A DNA stretch of 64,000 bases, taken from NCBI GenBank assembly GCA_033961575.1, contig CM066728.1:184069678-184133677 (forward strand), written 5' to 3'. Shown in pieces: positions 45,089 through 56,255 of the stretch; within the stretch, counting starts at the first letter, position 1; each line of letters begins with the position of its first letter. The notes beneath the pieces were generated by a model, which was not told the origin of the DNA, ran no database searches, and worked only from the letters and a program-made list of their open reading frames with translations. The position numbers and the translations under genes were made by a program. The DNA comes from Aselliscus stoliczkanus (taxonomy: Eukaryota > Chordata > Mammalia > Chiroptera > Hipposideridae).

Positions 45089-47523
45089 ATTTTTAATGGT
45101 ATTCAGTTTTTACTAACTCCTCAAAATTTGGAAACGAGTACTTTTATTGAGGTACCATATTTTCATGGTAATATAGTTGTTTGCATAGATTCAATAAGAA
45201 TATTGATAGCATTAAACCAATTGATTGTGGGACCAAGACCAAACCTATTGTGTCATATTTGAGAATGAATTTCATTTGATTTAATCAAATATTACAAGCC
45301 ATCATTAAATGACAAAGGTTGTACTTCATATGTGGAGCCAATGTTTTCAAGCCTCCATTTGGATTCTTGAGCACTGGCTGAACTTGACTTGCAAAAACAG
45401 ACTCTATCAGCCTCTGTGGCTGCCTGGAGGACCTTTGTGACATATCCTAGAAGTGCAGAGACACTTAGCCATTAAGAGATGGGGACTTGGAAGGATCCAA
45501 TAAATAAATCTTTGCCTTTCTTCCAAAGATACATTGTTTTGAGAGGTAGTTCCATATGACCCTTCTGAAGATGACAAAAAGTTTGAACATTCAACTCTGT
45601 TATAAAATTATGGTCAGCTCAGTAATGAACCAATTTTTATTCATTTTCAATGAATACATGTAAACATATGTATAAAAATACAGAAAGATACACAGAATGT
45701 CAATATAATTGTTTAAACTCAAGATATGAAGGAGGATCCAAAATTTGAAGTGGAGATGGTTAAAAAAAAAACCTTCTTATTTGTCTGCAATCTTATTTTT
45801 CTCCTTTTTTAAAGATACTAACTGATGTAATAATGGTGTATTTTAAAGTAATTTGGGCTTTAACCAAGCATTTCCTGAAATGGATATTCTAAAGACCTTA
45901 TAAAAATTGCAAAATAGAATAGCATCATGGAATAGAGTGGAGTGAGGAAATAAAATGGCTCTATTTTAGTCTGGCAGACTGCAACGAAAATCACTTAAGA
46001 AATCAAACAGCAATGTTAAGCATAATGGGCTGTTTTCTAAGCACAAGGGGTGATTTCACTGAAAAACGTCCTTCTTCAATTCGGTAGATGCTACGTTGTT
46101 CCTGAGACCGTAAGACTTCCCTTGAGTAATGTGTAGGAATGCCTTTGATTTAATGAAAATATAATTAAAGAAACTTGGGAAAGTACACAGAAGAAAGAGG
46201 AGTTATTCAGGGAGTCATAGAGTCCTCAATCAAGGAAGTATGGGTTTTCTTAAGAGTGGAGGATATTTGAAGGGACTGTCTTGTGACGTAGGCAGCTGCA
46301 ACATGGGCTTGAGGTTAGAAACTGAAGCATCTACCCATGATGACTAAAGAGATATTCCCTTGTGAAGAGTGAAACCCTGAATTTGTAATTTGAATCCTGA
46401 ACATTTTCTTTATTTTCAACAGAACACTATATCTCCTTATAGAATAAAAGTTTTCTTTAACTGCCACACTAAATTAAAGCAATTCATTCGGTATCAACAA
46501 AGACTGGAGTGATGGGCTAGAATAAACAGCTGCCGGATCTTACCCAGATTCTAACCCATGTCAGCACTCCTAGCTTTGAAACCTCAGCAACATCCTGTGG
46601 AGCACACTTCCTCTGGGAGATATAGTAGTTTTCAGTATCACAGTGCATGTAATAAGCCATTCTGGAGGTGCAAACATGAGGGAACACTGAGAGCTCGAAG
46701 AAGCTTCTTCTAAGCAGGCAACTCCAGAATTTGATAAGATTCAACTTTCTGCACTTCCTGTTAAGTCAGAGGAAACAGGCCTTTAAGACAAGGAAAAGAA
46801 GCAAATATCTGAGTTACTTTTAAATGTGACCCTTTTCTAGCAATAAATTAAGTCATAAAAATAATCTAGGCCTATGTATGTTAAATCTGGAGTTTTCACT
46901 AACTTATTATTGTAGGGAACATAAATGTTTCTATTCTCTATTTGTGACCCTAACATAATAAGCCATCATAAATGGGGAAGTTGTATTCATTAACATAACA
47001 AACTGATACGTTTAAAATTATTATTAAAAATAATCATTTTTCTTGATAACACAAATTTTATTCCTTTTGTCATAGGCTCTACATAGCTAAAAACAAAAAG
47101 TTAATATCACATATAGTCTTTATATTAGAGAGAAATGATGCCAAAAGATAAGCCATTATATGTTGCTTTTTCATTTCCTGTAGTTCAAGACTTGTGTGTC
47201 TACTTGCTACTTTGCTATCTTTCCTATTCTAACCATCCAATTTTACAAGCAACAAAATGAATGCACCCAACAGCCAACTTATTCTTAATTAGATTATGCA
47301 ACATGTTATTAACATGGGGTCTCTTCTTATCGCATGCCCCTTGGCACCCAGTTTCTTATCTATGAGTTTCCTCATAAGTAACCCTGATTACATGCACTCT
47401 ACCTCAGTTTCTTCCCAAATTCTGCTGGGGATAATAATTATCTGGAATAATTATTAAACAAATTCCTAAACTGCATCTCAGACTAACAACAATCTCTAGA
47501 TCCCATGATAGGTTCATGGAACG
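45089..47523. other. unassigned DNA, 2.4 kb
   Basis: No gene, RNA gene or named repeat is seen. The minus-strand frame at 46517-46744 (75 codons) has no recognisable motif. The stretch 45300-45500 may be an old repeat (ends aataaataaatctttgcctt) but is not identified. Confidence 0.4.
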
Positions 47524-47525
47524 AT

Positions 47526-47588
<63 letters not shown>

Positions 47589-47590
47589 GA
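47524..47590 (+). repeat. (GATA)n microsatellite
   Basis: About 16 GATA units. The frames that read YLSIYLSI across it are artefacts. Confidence 0.95.
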
Positions 47591-47879
47591 TAGATAGAGC
47601 ATTCCAAACCAATTTTACATTAGGCAAGTCTGAGGAGAGAATGCTGTAATGTATTGCTTCCCATCCATTCTTTCTGTGTTGGTAGACTCTTATATTATTG
47701 CAATAGCCAATGAATTTGTTGATTTTTAGTTTCATCTCCTCTCTTTTGGGTATACTATACACAACATAGCCAGGTTTCTTTCTGTAGCCACAGAGCTGAT
47801 AAATGTACTTACTATTTTAGAAGTCTTCATTGCCTTATAATTACTAAGAGAAAAAAATATTGATTTAATGTGACAAAAA

Positions 47880-48420
47880 CCTTCAAAATCTGATCCAAAG
47901 TTATGTTTTTTTCCTCTTCCACCAAATCCTGTGCACATCACATTTCTACTGCCATCGACCATATATCATTTCCAGAATATGTTTTGCCTTCACATAGCTA
48001 TATTTTTGCTATGGTTTTTGTCTCCAATTGATTATCCTTCTCTTCTGCACACATCCCGTCCATTGACCCAGTACTTCAAATCTCTCTGTAAGTTTATCTC
48101 TTTAATAAACCCCCACCCCAATCTCCCAATTCTACCCCAATCAGTGCAAAATATAACTATTGAGTCTGTTATCTACTATCTTTCTATCTGTCTATATACT
48201 TATCTATAATCTGTTTATCATCTATCCATCTATCTTCTAGCTATCATCTGTCATCCTCTATCTTCTATCTCCTCCACAAAATAATAGGTGCCTTGGAGGC
48301 AAGGAGATTATATTTCTTTGTAATGCTTTTTTCTCAGCACCCAGGAGAGCACCTACATAGGGCAAGACAAACATAAATGAGTTACACAAATGCTTCTTGA
48401 AAACATAATTGAATGGATGG
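47880..48420 (+). repeat. L2 3' part, with a TCTA-rich tract
   Basis: The text from ttcctcttccaccaaatcct (47909) through cacatcccgtccattgaccc (48051) to aataggtgccttggaggcaa (48283), cagcacccaggagagcacct (48335) and aaatgcttcttgaa (48388) follows plus-strand L2. A degenerate TCTA/TCTG tract (48164-48270) has grown inside. Confidence 0.65.
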
Positions 48421-51400
48421 GTGAAACTAAACATTTCAGTAATAACTTTTGTCTTTTATAAATCCAGTTTAGTTGGATGCAGTATGTTTGAAATAGTTGA
48501 ACAATTGTTCACCTTTTCCCTATACTCTTCACCTCCTGGAATCCTATTCACTAACTCCACCTCGCTCCCCTAATTTTTCCTCAGTCCCTACCTGCAATTT
48601 CTAAAACCTTGTTGTTATCTTAACACCTTGTTGTATTATCTCCTTCTATAAGAGTCTTAAGATAACTTGTTTTAGTGGAAGGATAAATTTCTGTGTGGAC
48701 CTATTGCTTTTGAGATGCCATAATGCATACTGGATGGTATGAAGCAGAAAGGTGATTTGGTAGCTTTTGAAGTTTACTCACTTGCATAACGCTATCAATT
48801 GACCCAACCCTCAAGGATAAACTGTATCTAGGTTTTATGCACACCTGGCTGCCTTATTCTCCCAGCATTCCAGAAATTCTGGGGCTGCCCTTGGGTTATT
48901 TGTAATGTGTGAATTTCAAAATTTCAAATGATGAGCTACATTTAAATTCTTATTAAACAAAGGTGACTTGAAAACAGCCAAATTCTTTGGAATTGCAAGT
49001 TGATTTTGCTGAGTGTCAGATTTTTAATAGCCAAGAGGCAAGAGGAGCTAAGAAAGATTCTTTGAAAAGATACTGAAACCTTAAAGATTTCAGCTTCCCC
49101 CAAAGTGCTGTTAGCTACTGTATGAAATAGAAGGGAGCTTTCAACCTCGGGAACTTTCTGTCTAATGCCATTCTAGGGACAGAAATGAGCAGGGAATTGT
49201 GGTTGCAAGAGGGGAATGGTATGATTACTCTTTAAGAAAGTGTAATAGCTGATGAGTTCCTAGGCAAACAGCAATGTGTTATTAACATTAGGACTCAGCA
49301 CTTCATTTGGCCAGTTGGGATTTCTCTTTCTGACACCTCTTCAGAAAAGAGTCTATATAGCAGGTGGGTCCATGTTAAAATACCTGAAGAAACCTACTTC
49401 AGATTCTACTTAAGGACCTAAACCTAGACAACCCCATCATGATTTCTCTATTTTTCCACTAAATCACTGATCTACATATTCTCTTAAAGAAAATGAGTAG
49501 TTATGAAAGGAAAAGAATCAAAAATGATGATGATGTTGATTTTTTTTTAAACAATGTAGCCTTGAAGAACTTTTTTTTGAAAAAAGCAAGTACACAGGAG
49601 TCTGAGAAGCATGTTTCAGTGTCTAAGACATATTCCACTGAGACATGAAAAATGAGTAGATGACACTGAGCGTTAAGAGTTTACTATATTTTTAGTTGAA
49701 TTACCATGGAAAACCTTAGGCTATCGAAATCCTTTGTAGTGAGAAACGGTTGGAGAATAACTCTGGACATACATAAGGATTTCTCCTTCCAATCTGCTAG
49801 TCTGTGAAAGTTAAGTAAAGTTTGCTTCAATCTTTTTGTGTCTTAAGCATCCAGATTTCTCTGCATATTGGGCCCCATGGTGGGTCCGGTGATATAAGCT
49901 GAATGATTCTATTAAATAATTGCCTTTTTAGTTGACTCTGATGAGAGAAAAACCCCAATTTTCTTCTACTAGATTCCAAGAGGCATTTGCAGAATTCCTA
50001 GAGATGCAATAAAAGAAGAGTATGTGAACATTTCTATTAATTAAAGTGCATGCTTTTCTTGAAAGTGTATCAAGCATCATCACAGAGTTGGGAGATGAAG
50101 TCAGGGAAAGGAAGTAGATCTATTCATAGTTGCCCTTTAGAGCTTAATGAAGTTTTCTTGCCATTTTCCTCACAGCTTGATAGAAGTGGACTAATGGTGA
50201 CGAGATCTGTGGTCCCGCTCTGCAGCCTCTCGGCTAAATAAAGCTAATGAAGTAGAAAAATGATATTGATAAAACTATCTTGCATTTCATAAGCATGCCC
50301 CATCAGATGGAAACTGTTCAGTGTTTGTGTTTAATCTGATCTGACCTCAATCATATTTCCTTGGCTTCCAAATACTAAATGGGTGATTTATTATTTAGCC
50401 TCAATAAGCTTAAAAATAATCCCACTTAGTTCCCCACAATACTTCAATACAGTGTACAAAGGCAAAGCCAACCAACAACATCCGTTTTTTTTAATCTTAG
50501 GAAATAAAAGGATTGTATGGATGTTTCAAGGCTGAACTTTGGAGAAGTCATAAATAACTATTTTGTATGCTAGCTTTATTATGGTAAATATTTTGACTCC
50601 CATTTCTATAGATACAACTTCAAACTAACAAAGGCCTTTTGCAAAATTATGCACAAAATTAAAATGAAAAGTTAATTCTACCCCCATGGGATTTATCAAC
50701 TGAATTGAAACTGCTGAATAGAAGAAGCTTTATATCTTGTTTTCAACCACATCTGCAAGAGCCTAGAAGAGTGGTTAACATGTAATAGGTGTTCAAAAAT
50801 ATCCAAATACATTTCAAGAATAAAGATGCTTTACTGCAGTGCCTAACTGCTAATTTTACCACTATTTGTTCACTTTTTTAAATATAAGAGAATACTTTGT
50901 TTTACCTTTTAAAATTTATTTTCAAATGCTGTGCTATTTTACAAACTAGAGAAGTATCTTTGATTCACATTCTCTGAATTATGGGTGAAGGAACTAGGAT
51001 ATGATAAGTCATTTGCAAGAGCACTCAACATACTCGTCCTTATCTTTCAATGGAGAATTTATTGAATGACTCACAAAAATGCCTGAGAGTTATCTTGTAA
51101 CTCAGCCAGAGAACTCCAAGGCCATATCAGTTAAACATTGGCATTTCTATCCAGTGATATGCCAAATAGGCATCCAAAAAATTGCTGTGCAAAGTTAACA
51201 AAATATTGATGTTTCTATCAAAATATTGTATAGAAAGCTCTGAAAAACTATAAAATCTATTCAGAGAATTGTACTAAATATCTAACTATAGGTTTGATTA
51301 AAAGAAACCAAGACTTAAAAACATACTGTTATACCTCGAAGGAATTACAAAGGGATGACAGGTGCAGCAATGCATTTTTGTTATAATTCATGCAAAGTTT

Positions 51401-53047
51401 TAAGAATTTCCCTAATCCACTGATTATTAACAGTTACTCAGATTTTTATTCTTGGGCATTTTCATAGGGCGAGATAAAAATAAGTCATGTTAGATAAGAA
51501 CCAGTAAAACATTTGAATGTATAAATTAACAGGTGAGCATTTTTATCCAGAACCTTTTCTACTTCTTATCTTTTGGGTAAAGGTCATACTTCTTTTGCTA
51601 TTATATTTTTGAATTGACTTTTGAGAAGGAACTGATAAATTTCATTAAAACAATGTCAGGTATTCTTCAAAGACATCTTTGTTAAGACTTGGCTCCAATC
51701 TGCCGCGAACTATCAGGGTTGATCTAAAGTTCCCAGATGAGTTCTATCATGACACTTGATAATTGCTATCTTTCTATGTTTATGGAATTTCTCCCAACAT
51801 ATTATTGCACTAAGATATTCGACTTAAAATCTACACTGTCGCACACACTCAACAAGATAGAATAACTTATATTTAAATAGATATTAAAAAACACACAGCT
51901 TGAGCCATGAGAGTTATCATTGGCAACATAGCATTTATGAAGTTATCATTGGTTGAAAGGGAGTGGGTATGGACAGGGCAGAATATATTAATGGCACATT
52001 TCCATTATTGTTATATGTTTTAGGATTGTTGATGCTGAATCTGTCAAATGTATTGGGATTGAAGTGATTCGTTTTTACTCATGATGGTCCATAATAAAAA
52101 TGACTATTATTTACTTAGTTTCTATTATGTACTCCAAAGGATGTAGTAAAATTTCCATTTCTTGGTGAGGGACACAAAAACTTAAGGTTATTGCTATTTG
52201 CTCAAACTCTCCAAGTTATAATACTAAGTGAATCTATCTCAAGTTGAAACTGAGATCTGTCTTACTCCATAACTTAGTCTTTTAACCACCGATCTAGACA
52301 CAGGTGTGGGAGACTAACATAAAAATGTTAAGGAAGAGAATTACTCCCACTGGAAAAGCAGCCATAAGAAAAAAACAAGTCAATAATTATGGAAGAAAAT
52401 GATCAAGTCATTTGTAAATGAGATCTATGAGAAATTTTCAAGGTAATGGCAATGGAGATTTTAAACGAGTCATTATTAATATACAATTGATAAATATAAT
52501 GTTTGTCATTTCCCAATAATCATATTTTATGTTAATTATTAGCTATATTTATTTTAATAAACATTTTACAAAGTCTAAAGGAGTATTTACAGGATCTCTA
52601 GGGTCTAAGCAGGAGTGGAGTGATGTGGGGTGGAGAAGGCATGAGGATTTATATTAATAACAATGAAGAATGAGTTGTAAAGAATTTCTGGAAATGGGAC
52701 CCAGGGCTGGATTGAGCAGGATGAGTGCTAGTAGAATATGCTGACATTTCTTCTGTTTTAGGCAGTCATATTTAGAGTTGAAGTATGAAATTTTAAACAA
52801 CTTTAATAAGTACTTGTTTGTTAGCTAGAAGGGCTGGGCCTAGACAAAATAAAAATTTTAAATGTTCATATTTGTAGCTTTAAAAGATAAATGAATGAAT
52901 ACACAAATATATTTACATAACAGTATAGTGTATTTTAAAAACATGTTCAACTTATTTGAAATTAATGTGAGTTTACTTTTTATAGTCTAATGTAATTTTT
53001 AAAAGAGGTTCATGGCAAATTGAAAAGAAAAAGAACATTATCTGCTT
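48421..53047. other. unassigned DNA, 4.6 kb
   Basis: The longest interval without a recognised feature. A short L2-like phrase lies at 50750-50820 (gagcctagaagagtggttaa…taggtgttc). Frames are all below 65 codons. Some sections, such as 50040-50260, look less repetitive than their surroundings, but conservation cannot be judged from one sequence. Confidence 0.4.
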
Positions 53048-53089
<42 letters not shown>

Positions 53090-53099
53090 AGAGAGAGGG
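53048..53099 (+). repeat. (GA)n microsatellite, imperfect
   Basis: About 25 GA units with AAA and TTGA interruptions. Confidence 0.9.
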
Positions 53100-53270
53100 A
53101 ACTCTAGCCAATTTAATAAATTACTCAAATAGTCTATTTCCTTATGGTTTTTATCCAGAGAAATGAGTTAGAATTCCCTAACATTATTTGTCTATGTAGA
53201 TTTCCTTTATGGATTTTCAGCTGGTTTTATCTGTTTTAAACCTTATAATTTTTTAATAAAGGGTTTAAAA

Positions 53271-53434
53271 CTAGTACATGAAAGTTTCAGTTTCTCCTTA
53301 TTCTAGCCAATACCTATTATAGTCATCTAATTTTAGAAACTCTAATGAGTAACATATCTCATTATGGCTTTATAGGCATTTCCCTGATAATGATGTTGAA
53401 TATATTTTCATATGTTCATTTGCCATAAGCATGC
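53271..53434 (-). mobile_element. L1 ORF2 fragment, antisense
   Basis: The order ttctccttattctagccaat (53292), atctcattatggctttatag (53357), gcatttccctgataatgatg (53378) and tttcatatgttcatttgcca (53406) is that of antisense ORF2. Confidence 0.7.
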
Positions 53435-53511
53435 ATATATAGATAGATAGATAGATAGATAGATATAGATATAGATATATCTATATATCTATATCTATAT
53501 CTATATATATA
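53435..53511. repeat. GATA/TATC palindromic tract
   Basis: GATA units run into an inverted copy (TATC) with the centre at the palindrome agatatatct (53474-53483). The arms of about 20 bases could fold into a hairpin. The tract directly adjoins the SINE at 53512 and may have arisen from its A-rich tail. Confidence 0.8.
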
Positions 53512-53884
53512 AAGATTTTTATCAGAGAATTGGGGAAGGGAAACAGTGTTGGGGAATTGGGGGAGGGGAACAGTCAAGTTGTTGTCCTTCAATCTTAGTT
53601 GTGGAGGGTGCAGTTAGCCCAGCTCCAAGTCCAGTAGCCATTTGGCCTCCTGTTGGCAGCTCATGATCGCTCAGCTCAAGGTGCCATGTTCAATCTATCC
53701 CATGTGGGAGTCGAACTGGAAACCTTGTTAGGAGCACGTGCTCTCACCAGCTGAGCCTTCCTGCCACCTGTTGGCAGCTCAGCAGCCGCTCAGCCCAGGT
53801 GCAGCTCACTGGTCCATGTGGGAACCAGCTGACCCTGTTGCTCAGAGCTTGTGCTCTTAACCAACTGAGCCACTCGTCTGAACC
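53512..53884 (-). mobile_element. SINE with two tRNA-like heads, antisense
   Basis: On the minus strand the element starts with a head like ggctcagttggttaagagca. After a linker (ggcaggaaggctcagctggt) it has a second head with A box ggctcagctggtgagagcac and B box ccagttcgactccc (complement of 53707-53720). It then continues with cagctccaagtcc-type text (reverse) and ends cagtgttggggaattggggg / aaagatttttatc, the tail shared with the long SINEs. It is a dimeric variant. No target duplication was found. Confidence 0.75.
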
Positions 53885-54340
53885 TATTTTGGTTCTTTTT
53901 ATGCTTTCTATTTCTCTATGCTGATTTTATATGTTTTATTTATCATAACTATCTTCCACTACTTCCTTCAGCACACTTCTAATAGTTACCTTTCGAGTCA
54001 TTGTCTAATTATCCTGCATCTAGTCATCATGGGATTACCGTGTGTTAGTTTTCTTTCGTCTTAAGAATGGGTCACATTTTCTGTGCTCATTTTAAGTCTA
54101 GTAATTTTCGTTTAATCATGGACGTTGTGCATATCAATGTTACATATACTCAATTCCATTCTTCTAACATGTGTTCATTTTTTAATCTTACCCTTCAATT
54201 AACTTAAGTAGACAAACTACAGCCTTGAGGAAGCCTGCATTTGGTGGTGTTTCAGTTTTGTCCTTTAAGTCTTGGCTCTGACTTTAGGTCTTGGCTCTTT
54301 TTATTAATAGTTGCAGCCATGCTAAACACAAACAAGGCTT
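53885..54340 (-). mobile_element. old L1 3' UTR, antisense
   Basis: The text atcctgcatctagtcatcat (54010), ctagtaattttcgtttaatc (54098) and atggacgttgtgcatatcaa (54118) recalls the reverse of old L1 3' UTR sequence. Decayed, approximate edges. Confidence 0.5.
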
Positions 54341-55280
54341 TCAAAATTGAGTTTAAATACACTTTTATGCAATCTATACAAGGAAACCATCCAATTCATG
54401 TCAAAAGAAATGAGATAAAGGGAGGATTAAAATAAATAAATCTAAATCAGACTACAAAGAGAGCATTAAGATGAGATGTCATAACAGTGCATATTTAAAA
54501 ATAACAAAGTACAGATTCAGGCCTTCCTTTATTTTAGATATTATTTGTCTTCAATTTCTATTTGTTGAGTTTTTATTTTTTTAGAAATGCTAATGATGCA
54601 TTCAATATTCTTTGTTTCACCTAGCTATCATATTATCTTTTATTACTTTTATTTTTAGTTTTGTTTAGTGTGATTTTGAAAAGATTTTTCTTTCTATTAC
54701 TAACTCTGTTTTCAGCATTTTCCCTATTGCTTCTATTGCATTCTTGTAATATTTTTATTATTTAACTCCAATTTGTTTTCTTCACTCTCAATTTTTCCAC
54801 ATAATCTGTTGCTTTATCATTTAGTTTTTCAATAACCATATCTCTTTCCTTTTTTTCAAGGTTTTTTCACTTTAATTTCTTTGAGAGACTGGAAAGACAT
54901 TTATGTTTGTCTACTATGTTTCTTTTCATACTTCTTAATCTGATACATATTATTAATCTGCTTATTTTGTTATTTTGTTGTTTATTTTTGTTTTATTATT
55001 TTATTGTTGCTGTCTATGCATAGCTTCCCATTCTACAGTCTTTCAATGTATGACTCAACTTTGAATACACTCAGTGTAATTTGTGTCTACTATTAGCATA
55101 CACACAAGAAATGCCTCTGACAAAAGGATTGGGGGGGGGGTCATAAGAGTCAGAGGAGAGATGAGATGGCCAGCACCTTTAATTAAAATGTATTTTTCTG
55201 ATACTTCATTATATTATCTGCTGCATTGTTTTTATAATAGCCAAATCATCTTTTAATTTTTAGAATGCTTCTCCCAAACT
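54341..55280. other. unassigned T-rich DNA
   Basis: The T-rich plus strand (54540-55030) may be more antisense L1, but it cannot be placed. A ten-base G run lies at 55131-55140. Confidence 0.35.
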
Positions 55281-55446
55281 ACTTAGAATATGTCAAAAAA
55301 TTAATAAAATGGTTTTTAAAAAATTCTAGTTGTTTTAAAAATATGAATTTATGTTTTACAAATACTTAGAATATGTCAAGAAAACTAATAAAGTGGTTTT
55401 TAAAAAATTCTAGTTGTTTACAAATACGTATTTATTATTTTTAGGT
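55281..55446 (+). repeat. 83-bp tandem duplication
   Basis: The unit starting acttagaatatgtcaa begins at 55281 and at 55364, a period of 83 bp. The shared text includes ggtttttaaaaaattctagt. There are a few mismatches. No other copies were noticed. Confidence 0.8.
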
Positions 55447-55650
55447 AGTAGGCACTAATCTAAGATATTCACAAATATCAATTCCTTTAATTTTCACCAT
55501 AACTCTTTGAGTCAGTATATCTAATGTCTTCAATTATAGATGAAAATACTGATGTACAAAAAGTTAACTATCTTGCTCAAAATTACAACAAATAGGTGGT
55601 GGAATTAAGACTTGAACCCAAACATTCCAGTTCTGATGATGTTTTTAAAC
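55447..55650 (-). repeat. MIR SINE, antisense
   Basis: The text agtaggcactaatctaagat, caattcctttaattttcacc, tagatgaaaatactgatgta, ttgctcaaaattacaacaaa and gaattaagacttgaacccaa gives most of the antisense MIR. Well preserved in order. Confidence 0.8.
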
Positions 55651-55799
55651 ACTGCCATATCATCTATAAAACAAGGTGTTCTAAATAATATATGTGACAT
55701 CACTAGTCTGCTTATTACAACCAATGTTGTCTGTGTTCCATTGTCCTGCATTAAGAGTCTCCTGTATTTTATGTTTTTGTTTTGTTTTGTTTTAGTGTA

Positions 55800-56255
55800 A
55801 GTGAAACTAGTCCATTAGATGCTAGTTCCCATTAGAAGCTTCTTGAATGGGCTAGTCTCATTAGTCTCTGCTAAGGCAGAAACAGTGAAAGTCCACTGAA
55901 TATCCATGCGTTCTCTCACATTCCTCGAGCCCTTCGTAGTTGTACAGGGCCATTGCACTACTTCTGGCAAGGCAATTGTGAGAGAAATGCTGTGTACCCC
56001 TTCTACACAGTGGCAATGTAAACTTCCCATTCAGCTCTCCAACTCTGTCTTTTCTTTTCATAGTTGGCCACACATCGACATTGATGGACTCAGCAATGGC
56101 AGCAAGTAGACTGCTAAGTCACTACACAGAGGAGTACTGCCTTGAAGAATTCAGTAAACTATGGGACTTTGAATGAGAGATAAAATGTTTGTGCACCATT
56201 GAGATTTTAGGGCAATGCCAGCATATTCTAGCCCATCCTGACTAATATGCCTGCT
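55800..56255 (+). mobile_element. MaLR LTR (MLT1-like)
   Basis: The end of the LTR is recognisable: gagattttagggcaatgcca (56202) and tctagcccatcctgactaat (56228) are the family's 3' end. Upstream gccattgcactacttctggc and atggcagcaagtagactgct fit the body. Plus orientation. Three frames of about 70 codons over this block (55815-56109) are not genes. Confidence 0.65.

Noticed and set aside
47524..48270. GATA and TCTA tracts as a possible CRISPR-like array or regulatory array
   Set aside because: They are simple tetranucleotide microsatellites without spacers, in a mammalian genome.
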